Below, piece after piece: positions 17,489 to 26,492 of a stretch of 64,000 nucleotides of DNA. Under the pieces are notes generated by a model. The model searched no databases and was not told the origin of the DNA. It saw nothing but the letters and a program-made list of their open reading frames with translations. Source of the DNA: Neobacillus niacini (GTDB lineage Bacteria; Bacillota; Bacilli; Bacillales; Cytobacillaceae); the NCBI RefSeq assembly GCF_023715415.1, contig NZ_JAMBOB010000004.1, positions 248,001-312,000 on the forward strand, given 5' to 3'. The position numbers and the translations under genes were made by a program. Position 1 is the stretch's first letter. Each line of letters begins with the position of its first letter.

Positions 17489-19006
17489 TTATTGTTTCCT
17501 TCTCTTAATAGAAATGGTATCAAAAAAGGTGGAAGATCTTAATACAACTAAGACGCCTGCAAAAACCAGCCCGCCAATAACCGTGTTAATTAAGATATTG
17601 GGAATATCCCCTAACTTAGAGAGGCCTAAATAGTGTTCTATCCCTATTAATAAAAGCACCATCACTAAGGTCGCCAATCCAATTTTCCCAACTTCTTTTG
17701 ATAAGTATTTCAAATCAAAACCACCAGATATCCGGTAAAGTGTTGTAAATGTAAGAGTAGAATAAATAAAACCAACGATGGATGCAGACAGTGCTAATCC
17801 TTCTGGCCCCATAACCTTTGATAATAGATAATTTGATAGAATATTAATAACAATCGATAGAAGTCCAATCCTCATGATATAGTGGCCCTTTTCTAATGTA
17901 TAAAAGCCTTTTGCGATGACAGCTTGAATACTATAAAAGAAAACCGACCCCATATAAAACAACGAATATTCCGAGGTAAGCATGGTTGCACTCTCAGTGA
18001 ATGCACCACGTTCGTACACGATCCGAATAATAGGCTCTATCAATAAGACCATTCCTGAAATGGTCGGAGCAAGTAATAAAAGCATAACAGACAAGCCCCG
18101 TTCAATCCCGCGTTTAAACAAATCGTGATTGTTTTCTGCCTTTGCCTGTGCCAAAATAGGAAAGATAATTGTGGCAATGGTAACCCCGAAAATGGCCTGC
18201 GGGATACTTATGAGCCTGAACGCATAGTTTAAGTTGGATACCACACCTTCACCCATCCCTGCAGCAAAGAGCATGTTAACAGACAGATTAATTTGTCCAA
18301 CGGCAATGGTAATCCTAACTGGCAGGAAAATAAGATAAAATTCATTTACCTCTTTCCAGTCGATTCTTTGTTTCCATAAGAGAAATTTCTTTGGTGAAAT
18401 GATTAGGAGCTTCAAGATAAAAGAAAGAATAGTCCCTACAAGATAGCCAATTGGTACGGAATAAATCCCCCATGGCCGGTGGAATAAAAGTGCAAACAAA
18501 ACCGTTACCAATACTACAATGGTTTGAGAAAAAGTAGAAATAGAAAACTTTTTCTTAGCATCAAAATACCCTTCATAGATGGCATTTACTCCAACAAAAA
18601 CGACAGAGAGAAAATATAACGCAATCGTCCATTGAGCGATACTTGTCCCGTACTGATAGTTACTAAAATCAGGATAAAGCAGGTCAACTAAAAAAGGGGA
18701 CAAAATTGTCCCAATAAATGCAATGGCAATCGAGAATAGAAAAGTACTCTTTATGATATTAGTCTGATGAGAGAAGCCTTTTCCCAGCACATCGAATTTA
18801 TAATAGCTAGGAAGAAAGGCATCCTTCAATCCGGTTAACAAAAAAAGAATGATCGTATTAGGAATGGTCATCGATGCAAAATAAGCATCCGCCATATAGG
18901 AATCTCCATAAAGCCCAGAAATGACTAAATCCCGGATCATACTTGAAAATTTTAGAACCAATGTTGATAACAGGAGCAGTATGACAGAAATCTTCAATTT
19001 TGACAT
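17489..19006 (-). CDS. MurJ/MviN-like lipid flippase
   Basis: 505 aa, fourteen predicted membrane segments. N-terminal FSSMIRDLVISGLYGDSYMADAY with F-x-x-TIPN is typical of MurJ and its polymer-locus relatives; later NYAFRLISIPQAIFGVTIATIIFPILA matches the conserved substrate-cavity helix. MurJ flips lipid II; members encoded in glycan loci more probably flip a lipid-linked glycopolymer precursor. It is separated from tagA copy 2 by four bases, which favours the second role. This locus therefore has two unrelated flippases, this one and the Wzx at 14761-16197. Confidence 0.87.
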   Translation of the reverse strand: MSKLKISVILLLLSTLVLKFSSMIRDLVISGLYGDSYMADAYFASMTIPNTIILFLLTGLKDAFLPSYYKFDVLGKGFSHQTNIIKSTFLFSIAIAFIGTILSPFLVDLLYPDFSNYQYGTSIAQWTIALYFLSVVFVGVNAIYEGYFDAKKKFSISTFSQTIVVLVTVLFALLFHRPWGIYSVPIGYLVGTILSFILKLLIISPKKFLLWKQRIDWKEVNEFYLIFLPVRITIAVGQINLSVNMLFAAGMGEGVVSNLNYAFRLISIPQAIFGVTIATIIFPILAQAKAENNHDLFKRGIERGLSVMLLLLAPTISGMVLLIEPIIRIVYERGAFTESATMLTSEYSLFYMGSVFFYSIQAVIAKGFYTLEKGHYIMRIGLLSIVINILSNYLLSKVMGPEGLALSASIVGFIYSTLTFTTLYRISGGFDLKYLSKEVGKIGLATLVMVLLLIGIEHYLGLSKLGDIPNILINTVIGGLVFAGVLVVLRSSTFFDTISIKRRKQ

Positions 19007-19010
19007 AGTA

Positions 19011-19718
19011 TTATTCCTTAAGTGCCTTAATTAAAAATTTAGGAAGAATGGTTTGACGTTTCCACCTGACGGGTTCTTTTAAAAGGCGGTACAGCCATTC
19101 CAAACCAAGTTTTCTAAAGGCCGATGGTGCCCGCTTCACACGGCCAGAAATGACATCAAACGAACCACCTACCCCCTGGAACACTTGGGCTGAGAGATGA
19201 TCCATATTGTTCACAATCCAATATTCCTGTACAGGACTGCCAAGAGCAACAAACACAATATCAGGATTTGCAGTATTGATAGTATTTCTGATGATTTGTT
19301 CATCCTTTTCATAACCGTTCAAGACGCCAGTAATATTAATATCTGGATAGAGTATCTTTAGACATTCACACGCCTTTTCGGCAACACCTGGCTGGCCGCC
19401 ATAAAGGAAAATGGATTTATTATTCTTCGCGAAAGCCTCACAAAGGTGCATCATTAGGTCAATACCCGTTACCCGTTGACGTATTTTCCCTCCTTTTAAT
19501 TTCGAAGCGAGGATAATACCTACGCCATCTGGGATTTGAAAATCGGCTTTATTGAGAAGCTCCAATAATTTAGCATCACTTTGAGCCTTCATAATCTTTT
19601 CTGGATTAATCGCGACAATAAATGATTTTTTATTATGACGTATCCTGTCTAAAAGTTTTTCTGTTATCTGTTCATAGGTTTCATTATTTACATTAACGCC
19701 TAGGAGATTTTCTTTCAT
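19011..19718 (-). CDS. WecG/TagA/CpsF family glycosyltransferase (copy 2)
   Basis: 235 aa from the ATG at 19718 (AGGTGG five bases upstream; an in-frame GTG at 19727 lies within that ribosome site). Family blocks are all present: AINPEKIMKA, IPDGVGIILASKLKG, FLYGGQPGVAEKA, FVALGSPVQEYW, GVGGSFDVISGRVKRAP and EWLYRLLKEPVRWKRQ. It shares the fold with copy 1 but is clearly diverged. Upstream is a UDP-ManNAc-type dehydrogenase, so in this operon the donor could be ManNAc or ManNAcA (WecG of enterobacteria uses UDP-ManNAcA). That choice is inference. Confidence 0.9.
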   Translation of the reverse strand: MKENLLGVNVNNETYEQITEKLLDRIRHNKKSFIVAINPEKIMKAQSDAKLLELLNKADFQIPDGVGIILASKLKGGKIRQRVTGIDLMMHLCEAFAKNNKSIFLYGGQPGVAEKACECLKILYPDINITGVLNGYEKDEQIIRNTINTANPDIVFVALGSPVQEYWIVNNMDHLSAQVFQGVGGSFDVISGRVKRAPSAFRKLGLEWLYRLLKEPVRWKRQTILPKFLIKALKE

Positions 19719-19750
19719 TAGAACCACCTGTCTAAATGGTAAGCGTTGGT

Positions 19751-21028
19751 TTAATTTGAGCTTGAATCACCCAGAAAGTATACCTCAAATCCAGCTTGCT
19801 TCCATTTATCTTCATCGATACACTTTTTCGTATCATAAATTATTTTCGTTCTCATTTTATCCTTAAGGCTTTCTGGATTCAACTTTTTAAATTCTTGATG
19901 ATTGGTCATAATTAAAATCAAATCAGCATGTTCTACTGCTTCCTCGATCGTTTTCGTTTGCTTCATAAAAATTTGTTCTTTAATATGAGGGTCGAATACA
20001 CTGTATTCTATTTTTTGTTCCTCCAGCGCTCTCATTACATCTAGTGAAGGACTTTCCCTGGTATCATCAATATCAGCTTTATAGGATAAACCTAAAACAG
20101 CCACTTTCCCGTGCTGAATAGATTGTTGATCGATAATAGATATTACTTTATTCGTTGTATAATGCGGCATGGAATCATTAATATTCCTAGCTACCCCAAT
20201 TATTTTTGCGGTCTCTGGCTGGAGCTCTACTAAAAACCATGGATCAACAGCAATACAGTGACCGCCGACTCCAGGCCCTGGGCTATGAATGTTGACTCTT
20301 GGGTGGTAGTTGGCAAGCTTAATGGCTTCCCAAACATTAATGTTAAGATTATCACAAATTCTAGCTAGTTCATTTGCAAATGCGATATTTACATCACGGT
20401 AGGTATTTTCAATTACCTTTACTAACTCAGCGGTTTTTGCATCGGTTATATGAATATTCCCCACAACAAAAGTTCGATATAGTTCAACCGCTAGTTCAGA
20501 GGATTTCTCATTAATCCCTCCGATTATTCTATCATTATTTATCAGTTCTTCAAAAACTTTCCCCGGGATAACTCTTTCTGGAGAGTGAGCAACAAAAAGT
20601 TCTCTTCCGATTTCTAAGTTTGTTTTCTCTAGAACTGGCAGCATGACTTTTTCAACCGTTAATGGAGGTACAGTTGATTCTAGGATAACCAAATTACCTT
20701 TTTGCAGATAAGGAACGATTGCTTCTGTTGCTTTTTCCACATAGCTAAGATTTGCTGTTTTATCATTCTTGATTGGCGAAGGAACTGCAATGATAAAGAC
20801 ATCTGCTTCCTCTGGCTTAGTTGAAACCGTTAAATGTTTTTGATCAATTGCCTCTACTAACTTTTCCTTTAATCCTTTTTCCTCTATATGCAATTGTTTT
20901 CGATTGATTTTATTTACTATTTCTTCATTAATATCTACTCCATGGACTACTTTACCATGATTCGCAAACATCACTGCTGTTGGAAGACCAATATAGCCTA
21001 GACCTACCACACATATTTTATTTATCAC
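19751..21028 (-). CDS. wecC: UDP-N-acetyl-D-mannosamine dehydrogenase (WecC-like nucleotide-sugar dehydrogenase)
   Basis: 425 aa; GTG start at 21028 with GAAGGGAAG upstream. N-terminal Rossmann fold ICVVGLGYIGLPTAVMFA binds NAD; the central helix has ENTYRDVNIAFANELA; the catalytic Cys lies in GPGVGGHCIAVDPWF; the C-terminal UDP-binding domain has LGLSYKADIDDTRESPSLDV. The GGHCI-VDPWF form is typical of the UDP-ManNAc group rather than UDP-glucose dehydrogenases. It would oxidise UDP-ManNAc, made by the epimerase at 35170-36318, to UDP-ManNAcA. First gene of the minus-strand operon with tagA copy 2 and the MurJ-like flippase. Confidence 0.88.
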   Translation of the reverse strand: MINKICVVGLGYIGLPTAVMFANHGKVVHGVDINEEIVNKINRKQLHIEEKGLKEKLVEAIDQKHLTVSTKPEEADVFIIAVPSPIKNDKTANLSYVEKATEAIVPYLQKGNLVILESTVPPLTVEKVMLPVLEKTNLEIGRELFVAHSPERVIPGKVFEELINNDRIIGGINEKSSELAVELYRTFVVGNIHITDAKTAELVKVIENTYRDVNIAFANELARICDNLNINVWEAIKLANYHPRVNIHSPGPGVGGHCIAVDPWFLVELQPETAKIIGVARNINDSMPHYTTNKVISIIDQQSIQHGKVAVLGLSYKADIDDTRESPSLDVMRALEEQKIEYSVFDPHIKEQIFMKQTKTIEEAVEHADLILIMTNHQEFKKLNPESLKDKMRTKIIYDTKKCIDEDKWKQAGFEVYFLGDSSSN

Positions 21029-21157
21029 AAGTATGTCTTCCCTTCAAAATTACATTTTAGCCTATTTTCCATTATATCGAATTTTGTCGCCCTCCGACAG
21101 TATTTCATACTAGAACATATTGTAAGATATTATTGCCCTTAATTGTTTAATAATAAA

Positions 21158-21191
21158 AAGGGATACAGTATGAAAATATCCACTGTATCCC
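21158..21191 (-). terminator. Terminator of the SpoIID/LytB gene
   Basis: A perfect 10-bp stem (GGGATACAGT, 21160-21169, with ACTGTATCCC, 21182-21191) is followed on the minus strand by TTTTTATTATT. It closes the three-gene amidase operon. Confidence 0.9.
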
Positions 21192-21199
21192 GCAAATTA

Positions 21200-23431
21200 C
21201 TATTTAGTTAAAGTTGTTCCTGGGTAATAGAAATTCAGAATTTCTGTATAGGATTTTTGTTTGTCAGCCATTGCTTTTGCTCCGTACTGACTCATCCCAA
21301 CACCGTGGCCATACCCTTTACCATTAATGGTAACTGTTGTTTCATTATTAACTACACTTGAAATATGATAGCTTTTAAACAATGCTCCCCCAAGAATAGA
21401 ACGAAGAGTTCCAATACCTACATTCTCTTTTTCGAGAGTAAATAATTTAATGTCACCTAGGAAGGTATTTTTTATTTCCGCTCTAGTCTTTTCGGTAATG
21501 GCAATTGGTCCACCAAGGTAGAATACCTTTGGTCTTACAGATAAGCCTTTCAACCACGCTTTTGGAGCGGTTGAAAATGTATCCTTCTGTGTAAGAATGA
21601 CCGGCGCATTATACTGGGCAGCTAATGCAGCCCCCGGTAAGGCGTCAATAAATAAATCTCCGTTTGCAAAGAATACATTATTTAAATCAAAGTTAAATCT
21701 CTTAGCAATTTCAACACTCGTATCATAGCGTTTCTCCCCAGCAATTCTTTCAATGTTGCTTATACCAAGAGCTTTCATTTCAGTCACAACATTTTCCGAA
21801 ACGGCAATTGTTCCTCCAATTACATATGCTTTACTAATTTGGTGATCCCTTATATAGTTCTTAACATCTTCTGACAAACCGTTTGATGATGTAACCAATA
21901 TCGGAATCTGATTTTTTGCCGCATAGGAGGCAATGGATAAAGCATCTGGAGATTCACTGCTGCCGCTGGTAATAATAAGCTCTGTTGAACCCGTTATCTG
22001 TTCAGCAATTTTCACAGCTGTTTGATATCTTGTATTACCGGAAATCCGGTTAACTTTTGTCCCGGTTTCCTCAATTTGTGCGATAACATCATCAGATATA
22101 GCAAGCTTTCCACCTAATACATAAACAGTGGATGGTTTTAACGATTTGATTTTTTCTAAAACGGATTGAGGTACATTATTTGATGCTGTTAATAATAATG
22201 GTGAGTTATATTTTTTAGCTAAAACTGTTCCTGTCAAGGCATCAATTGGTATATCGCCTCGACCAAGAACGACAGCGTCAGATTGGCTCCAGCCTTGATT
22301 TGCAATTGCTGTGCTTGTATCATAACGAGATTTCCCTGCTAAAGTTACGGAATAGTTTTCCGGTAACTGACTGCCTGGATTCATCACATAACTGCCATCA
22401 GCATTTTTCATATAATAATTAACAACTAAAGACCCTTTTGTTGATTTTCCATTTTCAGGATTTTTCTCAGTAATTTCAAGCTTAGGAACGGAAACGATTT
22501 TTATTTGTGCATTTGGATAATAATAATTGTTAATATAACTCTTAATATTGTTTATTACCTGCTGGTCATTAGGATTCTCAGAAACCTTTGACCACCATGC
22601 GCCCGGATTTACTAAATCTAAACCATTTGTTGAGAATTGTTGTTTATTAACTGAAAGTTTCCACGCAATTTGTGGATCATATGGATCAGGCTTAGAAGGT
22701 AAATAAGGCACATAAGCGGATCCCCAATAGTTTGAATTTGACTCAGTTTGTCCGCCATTGCTAGATGAGTAAACAGCCGAAATCAAATTACCGTTGTACC
22801 TAAGGACTTGTCCTCTTGTTTCCTCTACAGCTTTATTGGAATTTACATAATCAGGACTATTCCATATATAACCGCCATAAACCTGATACGAAATCGTGTC
22901 ATCAATAACATTATTAATTCTGGCTAGTGCATACGTTCTCGCAGCAACAGTTTGAGCCTTTAAAGCTTCAACGTTCCAGCCAGCTGGCATTTCATAAGGA
23001 ACAACACCCTTTAAATAATCTTCAAGCGGGAGCTTATTGATAGATTGAATGGAATTATTAGTTACCGTAAATTGCATATTACCCAGATATTTTCTGCCAT
23101 TTACTGAAACGTAATGACTTTCGTATTGCTCTGGACTGATTGTAAAAGAAGTCCCATAACTTTTTACAAGACTATTATCTTTATATAGTGCTAACGAACC
23201 ATTTTCGATACGCACAGTAAAATTTTGATTAGAAAGGAGATTCGTATTTGTATCACCTTCGACAATGTACTTACCATTTATAGTTACTTGGATACTTTTT
23301 TGTAGTCCTAAATAATTGTTTAGTTTAACCGATACAATAGGTCCTTCACTGTTTGCACTTGCTCTTTCCGGGGATACAGCTAACGGAAATAAAAGCAGCA
23401 ATAGAAGAAATCCTAACATAGCTTTTTTCAT
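21200..23431 (-). CDS. SpoIID/LytB-type protein with three CWB2 repeats inside the SpoIID domain
   Basis: 743 aa, GGGGGAG before the ATG. Signal peptide is residues 1-26. The SpoIID domain starts about residue 135 ([16 protein letters not shown], with the catalytic-type Glu147) and continues with [14 protein letters not shown] and [15 protein letters not shown]. Three CWB2 repeats (SRYDTS.., TRYQTA.., KRYDTS.., each ending in a LGG-I-AI-type motif) occupy about residues 364-655. The SpoIID fold then resumes at [10 protein letters not shown] and ends with [17 protein letters not shown]. SpoIID proteins are lytic transglycosylases; LytB stimulates the LytC amidase. Third gene after an amidase and a lipoprotein, so a LytABC-like operon. 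The interruption of the catalytic domain by the binding module is unusual. Confidence 0.88.
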   Translation of the reverse strand: MKKAMLGFLLLLLLFPLAVSPERASANSEGPIVSVKLNNYLGLQKSIQVTINGKYIVEGDTNTNLLSNQNFTVRIENGSLALYKDNSLVKSYGTSFTISPEQYESHYVSVNGRKYLGNMQFTVTNNSIQSINKLPLEDYLKGVVPYEMPAGWNVEALKAQTVAARTYALARINNVIDDTISYQVYGGYIWNSPDYVNSNKAVEETRGQVLRYNGNLISAVYSSSNGGQTESNSNYWGSAYVPYLPSKPDPYDPQIAWKLSVNKQQFSTNGLDLVNPGAWWSKVSENPNDQQVINNIKSYINNYYYPNAQIKIVSVPKLEITEKNPENGKSTKGSLVVNYYMKNADGSYVMNPGSQLPENYSVTLAGKSRYDTSTAIANQGWSQSDAVVLGRGDIPIDALTGTVLAKKYNSPLLLTASNNVPQSVLEKIKSLKPSTVYVLGGKLAISDDVIAQIEETGTKVNRISGNTRYQTAVKIAEQITGSTELIITSGSSESPDALSIASYAAKNQIPILVTSSNGLSEDVKNYIRDHQISKAYVIGGTIAVSENVVTEMKALGISNIERIAGEKRYDTSVEIAKRFNFDLNNVFFANGDLFIDALPGAALAAQYNAPVILTQKDTFSTAPKAWLKGLSVRPKVFYLGGPIAITEKTRAEIKNTFLGDIKLFTLEKENVGIGTLRSILGGALFKSYHISSVVNNETTVTINGKGYGHGVGMSQYGAKAMADKQKSYTEILNFYYPGTTLTK

Positions 23432-23539
23432 TTATTCTCCCCCAATAAAAATGAAATAGTAATAACTTACTAGACAATATGATACATAGATTTACATATT
23501 TCAGCAATAGACAAGAAGAATGTAAGATTTCCCTATTTA

Positions 23540-24262
23540 CTATTCTTCTATTTTTTGAAGCATGGATTCTGCGGAATACCCTTGATCACCAGTTACTTCG
23601 AAGGTTTCTTTTATCAGTCCAATACCAGGTGCAATGTAATTGGTATATATTGTTTCTGCACCTTCTACCTCATTTGTGATTTTTTGAATCACATAGACGT
23701 TAGTAAAGGTTTGATAAGGTGTCTGAACACTTTGATTCTGACTAATAATTTTCCAATCTGCCTCTAAAGTATCTATCTTTGAAATCATCACTTCTTGTTT
23801 GGTTCCTTCATTGGTACCTTCATTGGTACCTTCGAGATAGTTCTTATCAGGATCATCTGGATTTTTTATGGTCTCTACAATAGAGATTTCATTTTCTGTC
23901 CATTTATAAATAACAACACTTGCTGATTGGCCAATTGTAATGATGCTCTGAACATAGTCCCCATTATCAAAAACTACTTCTTCTGTAAGAGATGGAACAT
24001 TTTCATGATCAATAAAAATCTTTTTTACTCCGACCTTAGGACGATAAACCTTTAAACCATCATTAGCGGACTCTGGACTCACAACGGAATCCTTCTTTTC
24101 ACCCTTTTTTTCATCCTTCTTTTCATCCTTTTTTTCTACCTCAGCTTGGCTTTTCGATTCCACTAGTTTTTCTTCACTATTATTCTTTTCTTCTTTATTA
24201 AATAGTGAACAGCCCGCAATACTTCCTACTAGCAGAAGTACAGTGATTAAAACCCTAATCAT
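23540..24262 (-). CDS. Lipoprotein of the amidase operon (LytA-position)
   Basis: 240 aa. Signal peptide with lipobox SIAGC gives a lipid-anchored Cys18. Residues 25-65 are low complexity and very charged (KKDEKKDEKKGEKKD), a probable flexible tether. The remaining 170 residues, about 70-240, form a beta-rich domain I do not recognise; a three-unit EGTN repeat interrupts it near residue 150. It lies between the amidase and the SpoIID gene, where B. subtilis has the small lipoprotein LytA, but it is about twice LytA's length and orthology is not claimed. Role unknown; plausibly an envelope partner of the two enzymes. Confidence 0.75.
   Translation of the reverse strand: MIRVLITVLLLVGSIAGCSLFNKEEKNNSEEKLVESKSQAEVEKKDEKKDEKKGEKKDSVVSPESANDGLKVYRPKVGVKKIFIDHENVPSLTEEVVFDNGDYVQSIITIGQSASVVIYKWTENEISIVETIKNPDDPDKNYLEGTNEGTNEGTKQEVMISKIDTLEADWKIISQNQSVQTPYQTFTNVYVIQKITNEVEGAETIYTNYIAPGIGLIKETFEVTGDQGYSAESMLQKIEE
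23799..23834. repeat. Three tandem 12-bp units inside the lipoprotein gene
   Basis: Three 12-bp units (TTGGTTCCTTCA, TTGGTACCTTCA, TTGGTACCTTCG) encode EGTNEGTNEGTK on the minus strand. The unit is a multiple of three, so copy-number change keeps the frame. Confidence 0.9.
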
Positions 24263-24309
24263 TTTTTCTCCTTTCTAAAAAGAAAGCAAACTCAAGGAGA
24301 GTTCGCTTC

Positions 24310-26391
24310 TTATTTTGCTTTATTTACAATCACAGATTCTAATGATTGTGGTACAGCAAGAGGGCCGCCAATTACGTTAACCCGCTTGATTAAGTTTTCC
24401 TCTGTGTATTGGAAAAGGAAAGATTCTACATTCTTGTATAATCCGCTGCCTAATAGAATAAGTGGAGCTTTATTCTGAATGGATAGCGGTGCTGCCGTTA
24501 ACGCATCCGGGAAGTTTGCCCCAGTAGCAATATTAATCGTATCGGATTTCATTTGGTCTTTAAAATACCATAAGATACTTGCCAGAGTTTCGTAACGGTT
24601 TGAACCCGCAAGTCTAACTACATTTTGAGTGCCATTTTGTTGGACTAGTTGATTTTGAATAGAATCAGAAACTACAACTGGTCCTCCAAGAATCACTGTT
24701 TTCTTACCCTTTAGATAGTTTAATGCTTCAGCTGAAATATTGTTTTGCTCCGTTAACACGATAGCCCAATTATTAGCAGCTGCGATTGGTGCTGAAGCTA
24801 ATGCATCAGGGAAACTTCTAGCTGATGCAACAAATACTCCCTCAACGGAACCTAACTTTTCAACAATACGTTGATTTGTTTCTACGCGTGTTTGACCAGA
24901 TATTCTCTCTGTATCAATACCTAGAGAGATAATCGCATCTTCTACGTTAGGAGAAATGGCTATCGGTCCTCCGATAATGATGACCTTTGCTGTCCCTAGA
25001 CGTTTAAGTTCATCTTTTACTTCAGGAAGTAAGCTGCTGCTATTATTTAACAGTATCGGTGCTTGTCCGTAAGTGGCAGATAATGGACCAGCCGATAGGG
25101 CATCAGCAGGTTCTGCTCCTGTCGTTAAAATAACGGTTTTATCCGAATTTGCAGCAAAGCCATTTGGATGTAACATCTTTGAGATAGAAACGGATGTTAA
25201 GTAGCGTGTTGCACCTTCTAATCTAGTAGATTGAAGATTTCTTGTTATCTGTTCATTTGCAAAACTTGTCCAGATAACATCGTTTGTATTGGCTCTAACC
25301 ACTCTTGCCGGTTGTTTCGTTTTTGCAAACGAAATGGCTTTATTGAAATCAAAGAACGAGGTGTTATTTCCTGCTTGATCTTGGACAATATATCTTTGTG
25401 TAAAGAAATTTGCCCAAAGGGTTTCACCAGTTGCCTTCTCTACTACTCTTGTATTTGCATAACCAGCTGCATAAGCGATTGCCTGCTGTTCAGTAGCAAA
25501 ACTTTTTAATAGCCCTTCTGATTTGTGATAGGCTTCAAAGTTACTATTTTCCCAAACATCCTGCTGTGTATCTTTATCAAACACTCTTACGTTACCGTTA
25601 AGTGTCTGTGCATAATTTACCGCTTCATTTTTCGTTTTGTAGGTAGCCTTTTTATTATTATCTTGGTATACCTCAAACACTTTAAAATAAGAAATTATCG
25701 AGTTTGCTAGTGCTTGTGCAGCTTGCTGCTGATAAGCAGTTGTTTTTATCCTGCTCTCTTCCTCTCGATTGGTCATATACCCAAGTTCAACTAATACTGA
25801 AGGCATTTGTGTATTGCGAATAACATAAAAACTTTGATCATTATGGATTTTTCTATCCATTAATCCAAGTGCATTTACTACAGTTGGGTGAATAACCTCT
25901 GCAAATCGTTTACTATCATTTAAGTATTTTACCTGGAGTGGATCATATGGATACATTGGATCCAAGTTATGATAATCATAGTAATAGGTTTCATAGCCCT
26001 TTACATAGGGGCTTGTTGGTGAAGCATTATGATGTATGGAAATAAAAATACTATTATCGTTATTGCCTTTAACAAATCCGTTAGCAAGATTCGTTCTAGC
26101 TTTGAGGTCATCGCCAGAATTGGAGGCAAACCCAACATCCGCATCACGTGTCATAAATACTTTAATACCGGAGGATTTAAGCACTTCTCTTACCTTCAAT
26201 CCTACGGATAAATTGACATCCCTTTCACAAAGGTCCTTTCCACTTTCCTTTGTATATCCACAGGTACCAGTGAATTTACCGCCATGACCGGGGTCAATAA
26301 CGACCATCTTTTCTGCAAAAACACCTGCTGGAAAAAGGAAAATAGCGAATAAGATGCACATTCCTATAAAACTATAAATCTTTTGATTCAT
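24310..26391 (-). CDS. N-acetylmuramoyl-L-alanine amidase (Amidase_3) with CWB2 cell-wall anchor
   Basis: 693 aa; AAGGAG before the ATG. Signal peptide 1-26. Amidase_3 domain about 28-232 with zinc ligands in VIDPGHGG and SIHHNA, the Glu ligand in CERDVNLS, and catalytic Glu in VLVELGYMTN. It cleaves the bond between MurNAc and L-Ala of peptidoglycan. Residues about 245-385 hold three degenerate 45-residue repeats (EAVNYAQ, QAIAYAA, KAISFAK, each followed by R-V and a W). Three CWB2 repeats fill 395-690. B. subtilis LytC has the opposite order, CWB2 first. First gene of the operon with the lipoprotein and SpoIID/LytB protein. Confidence 0.92.
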   Translation of the reverse strand: MNQKIYSFIGMCILFAIFLFPAGVFAEKMVVIDPGHGGKFTGTCGYTKESGKDLCERDVNLSVGLKVREVLKSSGIKVFMTRDADVGFASNSGDDLKARTNLANGFVKGNNDNSIFISIHHNASPTSPYVKGYETYYYDYHNLDPMYPYDPLQVKYLNDSKRFAEVIHPTVVNALGLMDRKIHNDQSFYVIRNTQMPSVLVELGYMTNREEESRIKTTAYQQQAAQALANSIISYFKVFEVYQDNNKKATYKTKNEAVNYAQTLNGNVRVFDKDTQQDVWENSNFEAYHKSEGLLKSFATEQQAIAYAAGYANTRVVEKATGETLWANFFTQRYIVQDQAGNNTSFFDFNKAISFAKTKQPARVVRANTNDVIWTSFANEQITRNLQSTRLEGATRYLTSVSISKMLHPNGFAANSDKTVILTTGAEPADALSAGPLSATYGQAPILLNNSSSLLPEVKDELKRLGTAKVIIIGGPIAISPNVEDAIISLGIDTERISGQTRVETNQRIVEKLGSVEGVFVASARSFPDALASAPIAAANNWAIVLTEQNNISAEALNYLKGKKTVILGGPVVVSDSIQNQLVQQNGTQNVVRLAGSNRYETLASILWYFKDQMKSDTINIATGANFPDALTAAPLSIQNKAPLILLGSGLYKNVESFLFQYTEENLIKRVNVIGGPLAVPQSLESVIVNKAK

Positions 26392-26444
26392 TCCGAACTC
26401 CTTCCCACACTTCTACAAAAATTTTTAGACTATTACATTATAAC

Positions 26445-26487
26445 AGTAATTTCTACAAATTTTTCTATATTTTACATAGAAATTACT
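26445..26487. repeat. Nested inverted repeat in the amidase operon promoter region
   Basis: AGTAATTTCT (26445-26454) and AGAAATTACT (26478-26487) form a perfect 10-bp inverted repeat, and TTTCTAT/ATAGAAA (26462-26468 and 26476-26482) overlap its right half. A TATAAT for the minus-strand operon lies beside it at about 26438-26443. It may be an operator or part of the deacetylase gene's 3' end; no function is proven. Confidence 0.4.
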
Positions 26488-26492
26488 AATTA

